A stretch of 44,991 nucleotides of DNA from Alphaproteobacteria bacterium (GTDB lineage: Bacteria; Pseudomonadota; Alphaproteobacteria; RF32; CAG-239), in the NCBI GenBank assembly GCA_017935485.1, contig JAGBHO010000018.1, positions 1 through 44,991 on the forward strand, given 5' to 3'. A program made the translations under genes and the position numbers. Shown in pieces: positions 17,472 to 27,275 of the stretch. Each line of letters opens with the position of its first letter. Position 1 is the first letter of the stretch. Below the pieces are notes generated by a model. That model ran no database searches, was not told the DNA's origin, and was given only the letters and a program-made list of their open reading frames with translations.

Positions 17472-19022
17472 CTACGCTGCTTTTTCCTCACCAAGGTATT
17501 CCGCCTGAAAAGCGTCATAAAATTCCCGGAGCGCTTTTTCGGTATCTTCCGAAATCACCTTGTCTTTGCGGATATTTTCCAAAAGCTTGGGCTGATTGGC
17601 CTTCAAAGAGACAATGGCTTTTTTCTCAAAATCCTGCACTTCTTTGATGGCGATTTTATCCAAATACCCGCGCACACCGGCAAAAATAGCCACGACTTCC
17701 TCTTCAACCGGCATCGGATGATTAACCGGCTGCTTCAAAAGTTCGGTCAAACGGGCACCGCGAGCCAGCAGATTTTGCGTCGAAGCATCCAAATCCGATG
17801 CGAACTGGGCAAAAGCCGCCATTTCACGATACTGTGCCAATTCCAGCTTAATTGAACCGGCCACTTGTTTCATGGCTTTAATCTGTGCGGCAGAACCCAC
17901 GCGGCTGACAGAAATACCGACATTTACGGCCGGACGCACGCCTTGGAAGAACAAGTTGGTTTCCAAAAAGATCTGTCCGTCGGTAATTGAAATTACGTTG
18001 GTCGGAATATATGCCGACACGTCACCGGCCTGTGTCTCAATCACCGGCAATGCTGTCAGAGAACCGGCGCCTTCTTCATCGCTCATCTTGGCGGCACGCT
18101 CCAACAAACGGGAGTGCAGATAGAAAACGTCGCCCGGATAAGCCTCACGCCCAGGCGGCCGGCGAAGCAGCAAAGACATCTGGCGGTAAGCCGTCGCCTG
18201 CTTGGACAAGTCATCGTAAAAGATAACGGCATGCATTCCGTTATCGCGGAAATACTCGCCCATGGCACAGCCGGAATACGGCGCCAAGAACTGCATGGGA
18301 GCAGAATCAGACGCTGTAGCGGCAACAACAATCGTATAATCCAATGCGCCATGATCTTTTAAGGTTTTGACCACCTGCGCAACGGTTGAGCGTTTTTGCC
18401 CGACGGCAACATAAATGCAATAAAGTTTTTCTTTTTCCGATTTTGCTTTATCGTTAACCGCTTTCTGATTCAAAATCGTATCAATAATGATAGAAGTTTT
18501 TCCGGTCTGGCGGTCGCCGATAATCAGCTCACGCTGGCCGCGCCCGATCGGAATAAGGCTGTCAATAATTTTCAAACCGGTCTGCATCGGTTCATGCACG
18601 CTGCGGCGGGCAATAATACCGGGAGCTTTCACTTCGGACATACTGTATTCGGCAGCTTTAATGTCGCCCTTGCCGTCAATCGGATTTCCCAGCGCATCGA
18701 CTACCCGGCCCAGCAGATGTTTGCCCACCGGCACGCTGACAATGCTGTCCGTACGCTTGACCATATCACCTTCCCGAATAGACTGGTCGGACCCGAAAAT
18801 AACCACGCCGACATTGTCTTCTTCCAAATTCAGAGCCATGCCTTTAACTCCGCCGGCAAATTCCACCAGCTCTCCGGCCTGAACTTTTTCCAAACCATAA
18901 ACACGTGCAATGCCATCACCAACGGACAAAACCTGACCGACCTCGGCCACATCGGCCATAATGTCGGAACCTTCGATTTTTTCTTTGATAATGGAAGATA
19001 TCTCGCTGACGTTTACAGACAT
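17472..19022 (-). CDS. atpA: ATP synthase F1 subunit alpha
   Basis: The non-catalytic nucleotide-binding subunit of F1. At 516 residues it is of standard length (E. coli 513). Walker A GDRQTGKT is at 169-176, the same position as in E. coli, and [20 protein letters not shown] is clearly recognisable. The start overlaps the atpH stop as TAATG, and atpG follows after an 11-nt gap, so H-A-G are tightly packed, unlike the G-D and D-C junctions. Confidence 0.97.
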   Translation of the reverse strand: MSVNVSEISSIIKEKIEGSDIMADVAEVGQVLSVGDGIARVYGLEKVQAGELVEFAGGVKGMALNLEEDNVGVVIFGSDQSIREGDMVKRTDSIVSVPVGKHLLGRVVDALGNPIDGKGDIKAAEYSMSEVKAPGIIARRSVHEPMQTGLKIIDSLIPIGRGQRELIIGDRQTGKTSIIIDTILNQKAVNDKAKSEKEKLYCIYVAVGQKRSTVAQVVKTLKDHGALDYTIVVAATASDSAPMQFLAPYSGCAMGEYFRDNGMHAVIFYDDLSKQATAYRQMSLLLRRPPGREAYPGDVFYLHSRLLERAAKMSDEEGAGSLTALPVIETQAGDVSAYIPTNVISITDGQIFLETNLFFQGVRPAVNVGISVSRVGSAAQIKAMKQVAGSIKLELAQYREMAAFAQFASDLDASTQNLLARGARLTELLKQPVNHPMPVEEEVVAIFAGVRGYLDKIAIKEVQDFEKKAIVSLKANQPKLLENIRKDKVISEDTEKALREFYDAFQAEYLGEEKAA

Positions 19023-19576
19023 TATTGTCCACCTTTCATTATTTGTTCAAGACGATTCAGTTTTGCCAAAATAGTGTCATCTATCATGTTTGAACCGAAT
19101 TTAATTTGAAGCCCGCCCAAAATTTCCGGACAAACCTCATAATTGACTAAAACTTTTTGACTGAGCATTTTTTCCAAAGCGTTTTCCAGTTTTTTGCACT
19201 GAGCCGGTTTGAGTTCTTTAACGGCCTTAACCTGAACTTCGGCAATACCGGCCTGCTTGTTGGCATAATGCACAAACTCTTCCAAAATAAGTTCAAATTC
19301 CGAAAAACGGTTGTTTTCAGCCAAAATATCAAGGCAGCTGAGCGTTTCGGGATTCAGTTTTAACTTACCGGCAATCTGTTTAAGAGTATCTTTTTTATCC
19401 TGAATTTCAATAATCGGATTCGCAAAAAACTTCACAAAATCAGGCAAAGCCTTGGTTTCAGCCCAAAGCAGCGCCACATCTTTCTGAACCTTAGCCAGAG
19501 CTTTCTTTTCAGCCGCAGCCTCATACAAGGCTATGGCATAAATCGAAGCAATCTTAGATTTTGAACGTTTTTTCAA
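19022..19576 (-). CDS. atpH: ATP synthase F1 subunit delta
   Basis: Delta (OSCP homologue) joins the F1 head to the peripheral stalk. The product has 184 residues, normal for the family. Features are the N-terminal helical bundle ([19 protein letters not shown]) and the C-terminal sequence [23 protein letters not shown] followed by [12 protein letters not shown]. It starts with TTG at 19576; GGCGAG lies about 9 nt upstream and no nearer ATG is in frame. It is the first gene of atpHAGDC. F0 genes are not in the window, as is usual in alphaproteobacteria, where F0 is encoded elsewhere. Confidence 0.93.
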   Translation of the reverse strand: MKKRSKSKIASIYAIALYEAAAEKKALAKVQKDVALLWAETKALPDFVKFFANPIIEIQDKKDTLKQIAGKLKLNPETLSCLDILAENNRFSEFELILEEFVHYANKQAGIAEVQVKAVKELKPAQCKKLENALEKMLSQKVLVNYEVCPEILGGLQIKFGSNMIDDTILAKLNRLEQIMKGGQ

Positions 19577-19747
19577 TTTTTAATACTCGCCAAATCAATC
19601 CAATCTGGAAGTTATAATAAACATCAATTTATTTCTAATTTATTAATACAAAAGCCAAATTCCAAGCTTTAATTTCCCAATTTCGCGCAAAGCGAATCCA
19701 TCCCGCGATTCGCCGAAAAAAATAATTTTATTGTTTTGATATGCTAA

Positions 19748-19771
19748 AACCCCGAAAAACTTTTCGGGGTT
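19748..19771 (-). terminator. Terminator of the small NGWY protein gene
   Basis: A 10-bp stem (ACCCCGAAAA with its complement) and a 2-nt minimal loop, so effectively a smaller stem with a 4-nt loop, followed by TTTT on the minus strand, 8 nt past the stop at 19779. Confidence 0.75.
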
Positions 19772-19778
19772 CTTTAAA

Positions 19779-20288
19779 TCATAAAATTTTTTGCCAGCTG
19801 AAACGTCCCTGATAATACGTAAAGCGCATTCCGTTGACAACACCGGCATCAATCCAGCGCTCTTTTATATCGGCACCTTTAACGCTGACAATTTCCTGAC
19901 CGTCGGTATCATACAAAAACGCATTTCCGCATCTGTCCTGCAAATAATACCAGCCATTTTCTTCCACCCGGCAAATTTTCATTTTCTTTGCCACGAATGT
20001 ACCGTCAGAGCGATACAAGTCAGCGCGGTACAAGCGATAATCCGTATACCAGCCGTTCCAATACAACACAATGGCGCGATACTTCTTATCAAAAACCCGC
20101 TTAGCCCGAAACAAACCGTCTTCTATCGGTTTTCCGTCCTTCGTATAAGCCTGAAGCGTTCCGTCATGCAGAAAAAACATATACCAGCCGTTTGCAAGAA
20201 TCTCAACGCTCACGAAGTTTGTAATACCAATTTTTGAAATATCCGCACCGGCCTTCTGCACAAATAATAAAAAAGGAGCCTGTTCCAT
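19779..20288 (-). CDS. WG-repeat-like (NGWY) protein, short paralogue
   Basis: A 169-residue protein with no signal peptide. It contains three NGWY motifs (ILANGWYMFF, YWNGWYTDY, EENGWYYL) spaced about 35-45 residues apart and followed each time by beta-strand-like sequence with L/F-Y-D/G (for example AFLYDTDGQE). This is the pattern of WG/KWG-repeat proteins, which are beta-rich and possibly ligand- or protein-binding. The longer neighbour at 20405-21514 has the same repeats, so the two are probably paralogues arising by duplication. No good ribosome site is visible before the ATG at 20288. Function unknown. Confidence 0.65.
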   Translation of the reverse strand: MEQAPFLLFVQKAGADISKIGITNFVSVEILANGWYMFFLHDGTLQAYTKDGKPIEDGLFRAKRVFDKKYRAIVLYWNGWYTDYRLYRADLYRSDGTFVAKKMKICRVEENGWYYLQDRCGNAFLYDTDGQEIVSVKGADIKERWIDAGVVNGMRFTYYQGRFSWQKIL

Positions 20289-20319
20289 AATGATTAAATT
20301 TAATAATTATTTTTCATTA

Positions 20320-20400
20320 GATTATTATCACATTTTAAAGCCAGACACAAGAAAAAAGCGCCTCACCTCCCGATGAAACGCTTTCTGTATATAATTCCGA
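20320..20400 (-). terminator. Probable terminator after the long NGWY gene
   Basis: On the minus strand, GAAAGCG and CGCTTTTTTC pair across an 18-nt loop and are followed by a T-rich run (20355-20395). The long loop makes this weaker than the others. Confidence 0.45.
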
Positions 20401-20404
20401 AACA

Positions 20405-21514
20405 TTATGCCCGGGGATTAACAACATAATCCCTGCACCCCAAAAAGTTCAGATAAAGATTATAATAAGCTGCTTCCGTCTCAGAAATCCGCTTCTGCTT
20501 CTCAATCAACGCAATCAGCTCGGAAACCATCAGCCCGATTCGTGCGTTATTTCGTAAAACAAAAAAACAGCCGTTATTTTCTGCCAGACAAAAGGCTCCG
20601 TTCAAAACGCTCAACTTCAGCCTGCCGGAATAAGCAATTTTCTGACCGCGTGACGTGACCAGATATTTTTGCGGCTTCCTGTCTTTATAACCATAAAGCC
20701 GTTCATCCATACAATACCAGCCGTTTTCAAACTCGGCAGACAGATAAAAAGTCGCAGCTTTCCCTTCGGCGTCAAAAAACAACCAGCCTTTTGGCGTTTT
20801 AAGCTTCCAACGATTGTATTTTGTCACTCCGACTGCCTGTACATTTTCAGCCAGAATGTTGCCTTCGGCATCATAAAACGCAGCATCTTTGCCCTTGGCC
20901 AGCATCTTATCTTGATAATTATAAACATACCGGACAGCACCGGCATCAACATAATAAACCTGTTGATTGGCACAAATATTTTTTGCACTGGCGGCAATTG
21001 AACCGTCGGCACGATACAAAGTACAAACTTTGGAGCTTTTAAGCCAATACCAGCCGTTGTTCAGCACGCCGGTATCCAAAAGGCCGGAAGAAACCAAATC
21101 TCCCTTGGCATTCCAGAGTTTCCACAATTTACCGTCCCTCAGCTTGTACCAGCCATTGGCATAAACCTCGGCATCACAAACAGAAAAATCCAGCGGTTTG
21201 TTTTTTTCCCGAAATAAAACGCCGTCCCTGCCCGACTTGATAAAATACCATCCGTTGGCAAAAACCTTAACAGCCGAAACACATGCTCCCTGAAAAACGG
21301 TTTCACCTTTCCCGTCATATAAAAACGCACCTTGCGCCTTTTGCAGAAGATACCAGCCGTTTGCATAAACCCGGCAACTCCGGATTTTTCCCAAGTCAAC
21401 AACCTTACCGCCTGAAGTCAGCAATTTATTGCCAAACAAATAACTGCCGCCCGGAAAAACCTGCCCTTTGCCGCCATTTGCGGCCAATGCTGAAATTAAC
21501 TTTTCTCTTTCCAT
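20405..21514 (-). CDS. WG-repeat-like (NGWY) protein, long paralogue
   Basis: A 369-residue protein without signal peptide or membrane segments. At least five NGWY motifs occur (VYANGWYLL, VFANGWYFI, VYANGWYKL, VLNNGWYWL, FENGWYCM), plus a degenerate NRWKL. The repeat unit is about 35-45 residues: a strand, NGWY, then LYD/LFRE-type strand and a G-K/D-G turn. WG-repeat domains of this kind are found in proteins of unknown role, some linked to envelope or stress functions. The last 60 residues are helical and charged (ALIEKQKRISETEAAYYNLY). It is the upstream gene of a pair with the short paralogue at 19779-20288, 116 nt away. Confidence 0.7.
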   Translation of the reverse strand: MEREKLISALAANGGKGQVFPGGSYLFGNKLLTSGGKVVDLGKIRSCRVYANGWYLLQKAQGAFLYDGKGETVFQGACVSAVKVFANGWYFIKSGRDGVLFREKNKPLDFSVCDAEVYANGWYKLRDGKLWKLWNAKGDLVSSGLLDTGVLNNGWYWLKSSKVCTLYRADGSIAASAKNICANQQVYYVDAGAVRYVYNYQDKMLAKGKDAAFYDAEGNILAENVQAVGVTKYNRWKLKTPKGWLFFDAEGKAATFYLSAEFENGWYCMDERLYGYKDRKPQKYLVTSRGQKIAYSGRLKLSVLNGAFCLAENNGCFFVLRNNARIGLMVSELIALIEKQKRISETEAAYYNLYLNFLGCRDYVVNPRA

Positions 21515-21650
21515 AAAAATTTGTCTTAATAATTCATATTTTCAAAAGAAAAATGCCATATTTCAAAGCTTTTGTCAAGCATTCGACGTATACAACAAAA
21601 AGTACACGAAGAGAAAAGGAACAAGCATGACCAGCCTTTTGCAAATTTTT

Positions 21651-23828
21651 TTACATGAAGGAGTATGGATCGATATCCACCTCCACCCTAACTCTTGAAG
21701 AAAACTGAACCTTCGCCAGCCAGTCACGAATAACATCCTGAATTCTGATGTTCTTCGAGGTTTTAAGCAGCAAACGAAAACGATATTTGTTGCGCAGCAT
21801 AAAAATCGGCGCCGGCGCCGGCCCCAAAGTCGTAATATAATCATTGTTCGGCGCCGTATTCCCAAGCCAGATTGCAACCCGCTCGGTATCTTCCTGATTC
21901 GTTCCCGACACAATCAACGCCGCCAGCTTGCCGAAAGGCGGCATCTTCAAAATCTTGCGGCTCTGACGTTCCAGCTTCAAAAATTCCTGCCGGTCATTAT
22001 TAATCAGAGCTTTCAAAACCGCATTTTCCGGATACAGCGTCTGCAAATAAACCGTTCCCTTTTTCTCTCCTCGCCCCGCCCGTCCGGAAACCTGGGAAAG
22101 CAGCTGATACGTTTGCTCGGACGCACGCAAATCACTCCCCATCAGCCCCAAATCCGCATCCACGATGCCTACCAAAGTCAGAGTCGGAAAATGATGCCCC
22201 TTGGCCAAAATCTGCGTTCCGATAAGAATATCGACCAGCCCCTGCTCCATTTCTCTGATAACGGCAGAAACCTCCGCCATACCGGAAGTTATATCGCTGG
22301 AAATAATCTTTATCCTTGCATCGGGAAAACGCGCTTTTACCTCTTCGGCAATCCGCTCCACACCCGGACCGCAGGCAGTAAGTCCCTCCTCCGAATGACA
22401 TTCCGGACATTCTTTAGGCATGCTCATGGAAAAACCGCAATGATGGCAAATCAGTTTTTTCTGCGTCCGATGTTCCGTCAGCCAGGATGTACAATTCGGA
22501 CATTGGATCCGATGTCCGCAATCGCGGCAGATTGTCAGCGGCGCATAACCGCGGCGGTTCAAAAACAGCATTGATTGCTCGTTTTTTGCCAGATTTTCTT
22601 TCAAGGCCGCCACAAGGCTCGGCGCCAGCCAGGAAACGCCCCAGCTTCCTTTGACCGGCTTGTCTTTTTTCAGGTCAATCACCTTAATTTCAGGCAGTTC
22701 GGCGGCGGCAAAACGGCTGGTCAGCTTCACACAGTCATATTTTCCTTCTTCCACATTATTAAGCGTTTCGAGCGCAGGCGTCGCCGTCGACAGGACAATC
22801 GGAAAGCCCTCCAATTTTGCCCGCACGACCGCCATATCGCGCCCCTGATAATTAACCACGTCTTCCTGCTTAAAAGAATGATCGTGACTTTCATCAACCA
22901 CAATCAACCCCAGATTTTGATAAGGCAAAAACAAGGCCGAACGCGCTCCGATCAAAACCTGCGCCTGCCCTTCCGCAACAGCCTTCCACGTTTCCGTCCT
23001 CTCGCGGTTTCCCAAAGCCGAATGCCATTTGGCCGGCTTCACGCCGAAACGGCGTTCAAACCGCCCGAGCCACTGTGTTGTCAAAGAAATTTCCGGCACC
23101 ATAATCAGCACTTGCTTTCCCTGCCGGAGCGTCTCTGCCACCGCCTCAAAATAAACCTCCGTTTTACCGGAACCGGTAATCCCGTCCAACAATGTTGCCG
23201 AAAAACCATTGCCGACTTTTGAAACCAGCTTTTCCGCGGCAATTTGCTGCTCAGGCGTAAGCTCCACCTTGCCATAATCGGGCTGCGGACACTCAAATGT
23301 CCACTTATCTTCAACTTCCACCGCTTCCAAAACACCGGCCTCAATAAGCTTATTGACAACCGGCATTGTTACTCCCGCACCTTTGCAGATATCCCCGCGG
23401 GTAAAAGGGGCAAATTTCAAAAAATCCATCACCCGCCAGCGCGCGTCGGAATTTTTAATCTTTGCCTCCGCCAGAGTCTTGCCGGAGAGTTTATAAAGCA
23501 ACAACATTTTCGGATCATCAAACACGCTGCGCACGCTTAAAACCATTTTAAGCACCAAACCGGCAAAAGCCATGTTATATTGCGCCACAAAATCCACAAA
23601 TTTTCTTAAAGCGTCCGACAACGGCGGAAAAGGATACCTTTCGCCGATCGGTTTGATTTTTGCATCTTCCAGATTGCAGGATTTTCCGATTTTCCAAACT
23701 GCCCCGATAACCTGTTCGCGCCCGAACGAAACCCTGACAATGTCACCGGGCTTAACCTCGTCATCAGCCTGATAGTCAAATACGTTATTAAACGGCAGGG
23801 TCAGCATAACCCCGACAATTTTTCCCAA
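21651..23828 (-). CDS. priA: Primosomal replication restart helicase PriA
   Basis: PriA reloads the replisome at stalled forks. The 725-residue product (E. coli 732) has an N-terminal DNA-binding domain (FDYQADDEVKPGDIVRVSF), Walker A GITGSGKT at 216-223, the DExH box as DESH (VVDESHDHSFKQ; E. coli has DEEH), helicase motif STATPALETL, and the zinc-binding insertion with paired Cys (CRDCGHRIQCPNC, then CHHCGF and CPECHS). A TTG start at 23828 lies 9 nt after GGAG; an in-frame ATG seven codons later is the alternative. The DESH form is unusual but conservative. It lies near the atp operon and xerC, an arrangement common in alphaproteobacteria. Confidence 0.94.
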   Translation of the reverse strand: MGKIVGVMLTLPFNNVFDYQADDEVKPGDIVRVSFGREQVIGAVWKIGKSCNLEDAKIKPIGERYPFPPLSDALRKFVDFVAQYNMAFAGLVLKMVLSVRSVFDDPKMLLLYKLSGKTLAEAKIKNSDARWRVMDFLKFAPFTRGDICKGAGVTMPVVNKLIEAGVLEAVEVEDKWTFECPQPDYGKVELTPEQQIAAEKLVSKVGNGFSATLLDGITGSGKTEVYFEAVAETLRQGKQVLIMVPEISLTTQWLGRFERRFGVKPAKWHSALGNRERTETWKAVAEGQAQVLIGARSALFLPYQNLGLIVVDESHDHSFKQEDVVNYQGRDMAVVRAKLEGFPIVLSTATPALETLNNVEEGKYDCVKLTSRFAAAELPEIKVIDLKKDKPVKGSWGVSWLAPSLVAALKENLAKNEQSMLFLNRRGYAPLTICRDCGHRIQCPNCTSWLTEHRTQKKLICHHCGFSMSMPKECPECHSEEGLTACGPGVERIAEEVKARFPDARIKIISSDITSGMAEVSAVIREMEQGLVDILIGTQILAKGHHFPTLTLVGIVDADLGLMGSDLRASEQTYQLLSQVSGRAGRGEKKGTVYLQTLYPENAVLKALINNDRQEFLKLERQSRKILKMPPFGKLAALIVSGTNQEDTERVAIWLGNTAPNNDYITTLGPAPAPIFMLRNKYRFRLLLKTSKNIRIQDVIRDWLAKVQFSSRVRVEVDIDPYSFM

Positions 23829-24028
23829 TTTTCCAATCTCCGGATTCTTTCAATTTTGCTTTATCATACAAGAAGACAACGTCAAAAACAAAGCGCGCCC
23901 CGGGCACCTCTGCCGATAAAAGCCATTTTTTTCGCCGCCATAATCTTTTCTCCTAAAGTTCTTACCAAGATTAAATTTCTGAAAACGGCATTTGTCAAAG
24001 AAATTTTCTCCTTTGTACAGACAAAAAA

Positions 24029-24050
24029 AACTGCCGGTTCTCCGGCAGTT
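24029..24050 (-). terminator. Terminator of gene 24066-24650
   Basis: A 9-bp stem (AACTGCCGG with CCGGCAGTT) and a 4-nt loop, followed by a run of eight T on the minus strand, 16 nt past the stop. Confidence 0.88.
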
Positions 24051-24065
24051 GTAAAATGTTATCGA

Positions 24066-24650
24066 CTATCTGCGCAAATCACGATACGTAAGTCTGAGCC
24101 TTTTGTTTCTAATATAAGAAACATCTCCCAGATAACTAAACTCAAGCATCAATGCATCCCCCTTATCAGCCATCTGCAAAAACTGGATAACCTCCATTTT
24201 TGTCGTTTCCGCAACAAGCTTTTTCCCTCTTGCTTCAATAACAAAAACTGCACGGACAATAATCTCGGGCTTAACACAGCAATGCTCTCCATGATAGAAA
24301 GAATCGGTTAAGCAAAAAGCTCTTGAAATCCGGACAAGCCTGCCGCTGAAGCGTTGTTTGCCAACTCTCTCAAACGTTGTCGTTTGTCCAATGGTCAAAT
24401 TTTCAATACTCTGCAACCGATGGCCGGCATGAAACAAACCGCATTCTTTGCTATAATAAAGCCGGAGCAGCATCTCATCGCCAATCTCGGAAACCATAAT
24501 CAGTTTAACCTCACTTTCCTGAGATACAGAAAAAAAACGGTTTCTCCCTTTGGCATCACGGATAACAAAACTCACACATTGCTTGGCATGAGTGCTTTCC
24601 ACCTGATAATAAGGTCGTGATACATTAATTAATTTTCCTCGCACTTCCAT
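24066..24650 (-). CDS. Unknown 194-residue protein
   Basis: The ATG at 24650 opens 194 codons with a good terminator behind. The sequence is beta-rich with regular basic residues (MEVRGKLINVSRPYY, GKQRFSGRLVRISRAF, and a basic C-terminus with RNKRLRLTYRDLRR) and no signal peptide or membrane segment. Two halves begin similarly (RGKLINVSR and SGRLVRISR, then YYQVES and FCLTDS), suggesting an internal duplication of about 95 residues. I do not recognise the family. It stands alone, divergent from xerC with 145 AT-rich nt between and upstream of priA on the same strand. Confidence 0.6.
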   Translation of the reverse strand: MEVRGKLINVSRPYYQVESTHAKQCVSFVIRDAKGRNRFFSVSQESEVKLIMVSEIGDEMLLRLYYSKECGLFHAGHRLQSIENLTIGQTTTFERVGKQRFSGRLVRISRAFCLTDSFYHGEHCCVKPEIIVRAVFVIEARGKKLVAETTKMEVIQFLQMADKGDALMLEFSYLGDVSYIRNKRLRLTYRDLRR

Positions 24651-24795
24651 ATGTCGATTAATTTAGTTAATAATTCTAAATTGATAATATTTTTTGAATT
24701 TCAGTCTATACCATTCTTTCTTTTTTGTCCATATTTATTTACATAACGCCGTATATATTTACCAAAAAGTTACTTTTTAAGCTTAAATTAGAAAT

Positions 24796-25737
24796 ATGAA
24801 GAACAAAATTATCTATCAAACGGATGACAACATTTTGGATTTAATCCAAAAATGGCAGGGCTGGCTGCAAAACGAGCGCCGTTATTCCCCCAATACGCTT
24901 GACGGCTACTGCCGCGACTTGTCATATTTTTTCGGCTTTTTAAGAAGCAGACTCGGCCGCACGGCACAAATTGAAGACCTGCAAAACATTGATGTCAGAA
25001 CCTTTCGCAGCTACATTTCGGCACGGGCCGGCAGACAGTTGTGCAAAACCACCCTCGCCCGCAACATTTCCACGCTGAAGAATTTTTTTCGCTGGCTTGA
25101 CGACAATGACATTGTCAAAAATTCGGCATTAAGCATTATTTCCTCGCCCAGGCTGCCCAAAAACCTGCCCAAAGCGCTGGAAGTCAATGAAACCAATACC
25201 ATACTGAGAAAAGCGGCAAACTTTGCAAAAAACGAATGGCAGGGGCTGCGCGACACCGCCGTTTTTATTCTGCTTTACGGCTGCGGTCTACGTATTTCCG
25301 AAGCCTTATCGCTGAATTTTGGCGACATCACCCGTCAAAACAACATATTGCGTATAAGAGGTAAAGGCAATAAAGAAAGAATTGTGCCTCTGTTGCCTGT
25401 TGTCGTTGACGCGATAGATGAATATGTACAAAACTGCCCCTACCGTTTTAAAGAAGGTGAGCCTTTGTTTGTGGGAGCGCGCGGCGAACGGCTTTTACCC
25501 CGCATCATCCAACGACAGCTGCAAAAGATTCGGATAGCGTTGGGCCTTTCCGATTCATTGACGCCCCATGCTCTGCGACACTCTTTTGCCACCCACCTCT
25601 TGGCGGAAGGAACCGATCTGCGCTCCATTCAGGAGCTGCTCGGCCACAGTTCGCTCGCCACAACCCAAAGGTACACCGATGTTCAAACCGAAACCCTCAA
25701 GAAAGAATACCAAAAAGCCAAACTGCTGGAATCATAA
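24796..25737 (+). CDS. xerC: Tyrosine recombinase XerC (chromosome dimer resolution)
   Basis: A 313-residue XerC/XerD-type recombinase that resolves chromosome dimers at dif with a partner and FtsK. It has the N-terminal core-binding (SAM-like) domain (about residues 12-105) and the catalytic domain with all active-site residues: R166 (GLRISEA), K190 (GKGNKER), H258 and R261 (HALRHSFATHLL), H284 (GHSS) and the nucleophile Y293. Normal length (about 300) and housekeeping neighbours argue against a phage or integron integrase. The choice of XerC over XerD rests on the priA neighbourhood and is less certain than the family. No strong ribosome site precedes the ATG. Confidence 0.88.
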   Translation: MKNKIIYQTDDNILDLIQKWQGWLQNERRYSPNTLDGYCRDLSYFFGFLRSRLGRTAQIEDLQNIDVRTFRSYISARAGRQLCKTTLARNISTLKNFFRWLDDNDIVKNSALSIISSPRLPKNLPKALEVNETNTILRKAANFAKNEWQGLRDTAVFILLYGCGLRISEALSLNFGDITRQNNILRIRGKGNKERIVPLLPVVVDAIDEYVQNCPYRFKEGEPLFVGARGERLLPRIIQRQLQKIRIALGLSDSLTPHALRHSFATHLLAEGTDLRSIQELLGHSSLATTQRYTDVQTETLKKEYQKAKLLES

Positions 25738-25791
25738 AAATCTGATAAAACCCTGTTGCATTTTGCTTTTCTCAAAATGTCGACAACAAAA

Positions 25792-25820
25792 AAAGTACCG
25801 CCCTGTTCCGGCGGCACTTT
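25792..25820. terminator. Bidirectional terminator between xerC and rpmG
   Basis: Stem AAAGTACCGCC with GGCGGCACTTT (one mismatch), 7-nt loop, A-run on one side and T-run on the other. It separates two converging genes. Confidence 0.85.
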
Positions 25821-25851
25821 TCTATTTCACTTACAAAACTCTGAAAAAAAC

Positions 25852-26019
25852 TTACTTCAGTTTTTTCTCAACAAACTCTTCGTGCTTTTTAGACTTCTTG
25901 TCATATTTTTTCAAAGTCAGTTTTTCCGGATGAGTTCTCGGATTTTTTTCAGCAAGATAAAAAGTGCCTGTACCGGCCGTGCTTTCCAATTTTACTTTAA
26001 CTTTAATTGCTTTTGCCAT
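25852..26019 (-). CDS. rpmG: 50S ribosomal protein L33
   Basis: 55 residues on the minus strand, beginning MAKAIKVKVKLESTAGTGTF and containing KNPRTHPEKLTLKKYD. This matches the L33 family in length and in the GTGxFY and KNxRxxPEKLxLKKYD motifs. There are no Cys residues, so it is the zinc-free (C-) form. It stands alone between xerC (converging) and the S41 protease gene. Confidence 0.93.
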   Translation of the reverse strand: MAKAIKVKVKLESTAGTGTFYLAEKNPRTHPEKLTLKKYDKKSKKHEEFVEKKLK

Positions 26020-26100
26020 TTTTTTTACTCTTAAAAGGTTACAAATTTAAAAACATTTGACTGCACTATACATTTTTTTAACGCATTGTCAACAACAATT

Positions 26101-27198
26101 TCATAATTTTTTATGAATCAGAACCCGAGCCGTAAGAATGTCAAACTCCTGTTTTTCCCTTTTCTGGCGCGGACAATCGGCGGCTTTTGCCTTCTGTGCC
26201 ACAAATTCCGGCTTCTGAACCTCTCCCATATAAGCCGTACAAATATCGGGAACCAAACCGTTTTCCAACACTTCCGCCCCCGACGGGCCGAGAATTTTTG
26301 ACGTTGTTAAAGACAAACGGGAACCATTGTCCAAATCCGTAAGCTCCTGAACCGTGCTTTTGCCGTAAGTCCGCGTTCCCACAAGCTTTGCCCGTCCTTG
26401 CTCCTGCAGACTCAGAGCCAAAGCCTCGGCTGAAGATGCGGTATCGGCATCCACCAGTACCGCCAGCGGTTTTTTATCCCATTCCCCACCGGCATTGGCA
26501 TTATAAAAATTCTCCTCCTGACCGTCCCCGCTTTTGACCGACACAATAATCCCGTCATCAAGAAACATATCGGCAATATTAACCATTGCCGCCAAAGATC
26601 CGCCGGAACTCCCGCGCAAGTCCAAAACCATGCCGGCAACATCCTTTTCTTTCTCAATTGCCTGATGCAGCTTTTCGGCACTGTCTCTGTCAAAGACCTT
26701 AATTTTCACATACAAAATGCCTTCCCTCTGATAAGCGGAAAACGCCTTTCTGGGGACAAAAACTTCTTCACCTGCCAAGTCCATGGCTTTATAATACTTC
26801 GACCCGTCTTTTAACGCCGACACCAACGCCGACAACATCTCGTCCGCGGCTTCAAAATCATGCAAAGACACCTGTCCGGAAACCTTCTTTGCCGCAGCCA
26901 AAACTTCTTCTGTCAAGTCGGCCCAGTCTTCGGCCTTCTCCTGTTCCGGTTTGTGAAAACTCCTGACCATTTTTCCGTCATAATAAACGGTAACGCGGCC
27001 GGCCTGCGTGCCAAACTTCAGTTTGCCATCCATATTCTGCAGACCTTTGAGAGCCTCTTCCGTTATCCGCGCATAACTCAAATGCTGCGGGTTTTCTTCA
27101 TGAACTTTCCGATAAACCGAAGCAATCGTATCATAATCGGCTTTTACCGGTTCTGCTGCCGTCAGCGCCAAAAGCAAAAAGAAAATAAATTTATACAT
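26101..27198 (-). CDS. S41 (CtpA-like) periplasmic serine protease
   Basis: A 365-residue protein with a signal peptide (MYKFIFFLLLALTAAEPVKA). The C-terminal half is the S41 catalytic domain: GMVLDLRGSSGG, the nucleophile Ser in DADTASSAEALAL and the catalytic Lys in GTRTYGKSTVQEL. S41 proteases normally carry a PDZ domain between the N-terminal part and the catalytic core; here the segment (about residues 60-165) is short and shows only a faint PDZ-like GILYVKI strand. It is likely a periplasmic processing or quality-control protease. Downstream of rnr on the same strand with a 77-nt gap. Confidence 0.88.
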   Translation of the reverse strand: MYKFIFFLLLALTAAEPVKADYDTIASVYRKVHEENPQHLSYARITEEALKGLQNMDGKLKFGTQAGRVTVYYDGKMVRSFHKPEQEKAEDWADLTEEVLAAAKKVSGQVSLHDFEAADEMLSALVSALKDGSKYYKAMDLAGEEVFVPRKAFSAYQREGILYVKIKVFDRDSAEKLHQAIEKEKDVAGMVLDLRGSSGGSLAAMVNIADMFLDDGIIVSVKSGDGQEENFYNANAGGEWDKKPLAVLVDADTASSAEALALSLQEQGRAKLVGTRTYGKSTVQELTDLDNGSRLSLTTSKILGPSGAEVLENGLVPDICTAYMGEVQKPEFVAQKAKAADCPRQKREKQEFDILTARVLIHKKL

Positions 27199-27275
27199 TC
27201 GTCCCGTTCCCGATTATCACTTTATTTTGATTATATTTTAACGCTCCGCCCCGTTTTGACAAGCCCGTCCCGCAG

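Noticed and set aside
19643..19852. 69-codon frame on the minus strand
   Set aside because: Overlaps the end of the NGWY gene in another frame and crosses its terminator.
24796..25737. Integron or phage integrase with the hairpins as attC-like sites
   Set aside because: Length, complete Xer motifs and housekeeping neighbours fit XerC; no cassette array or att duplication is seen near it.
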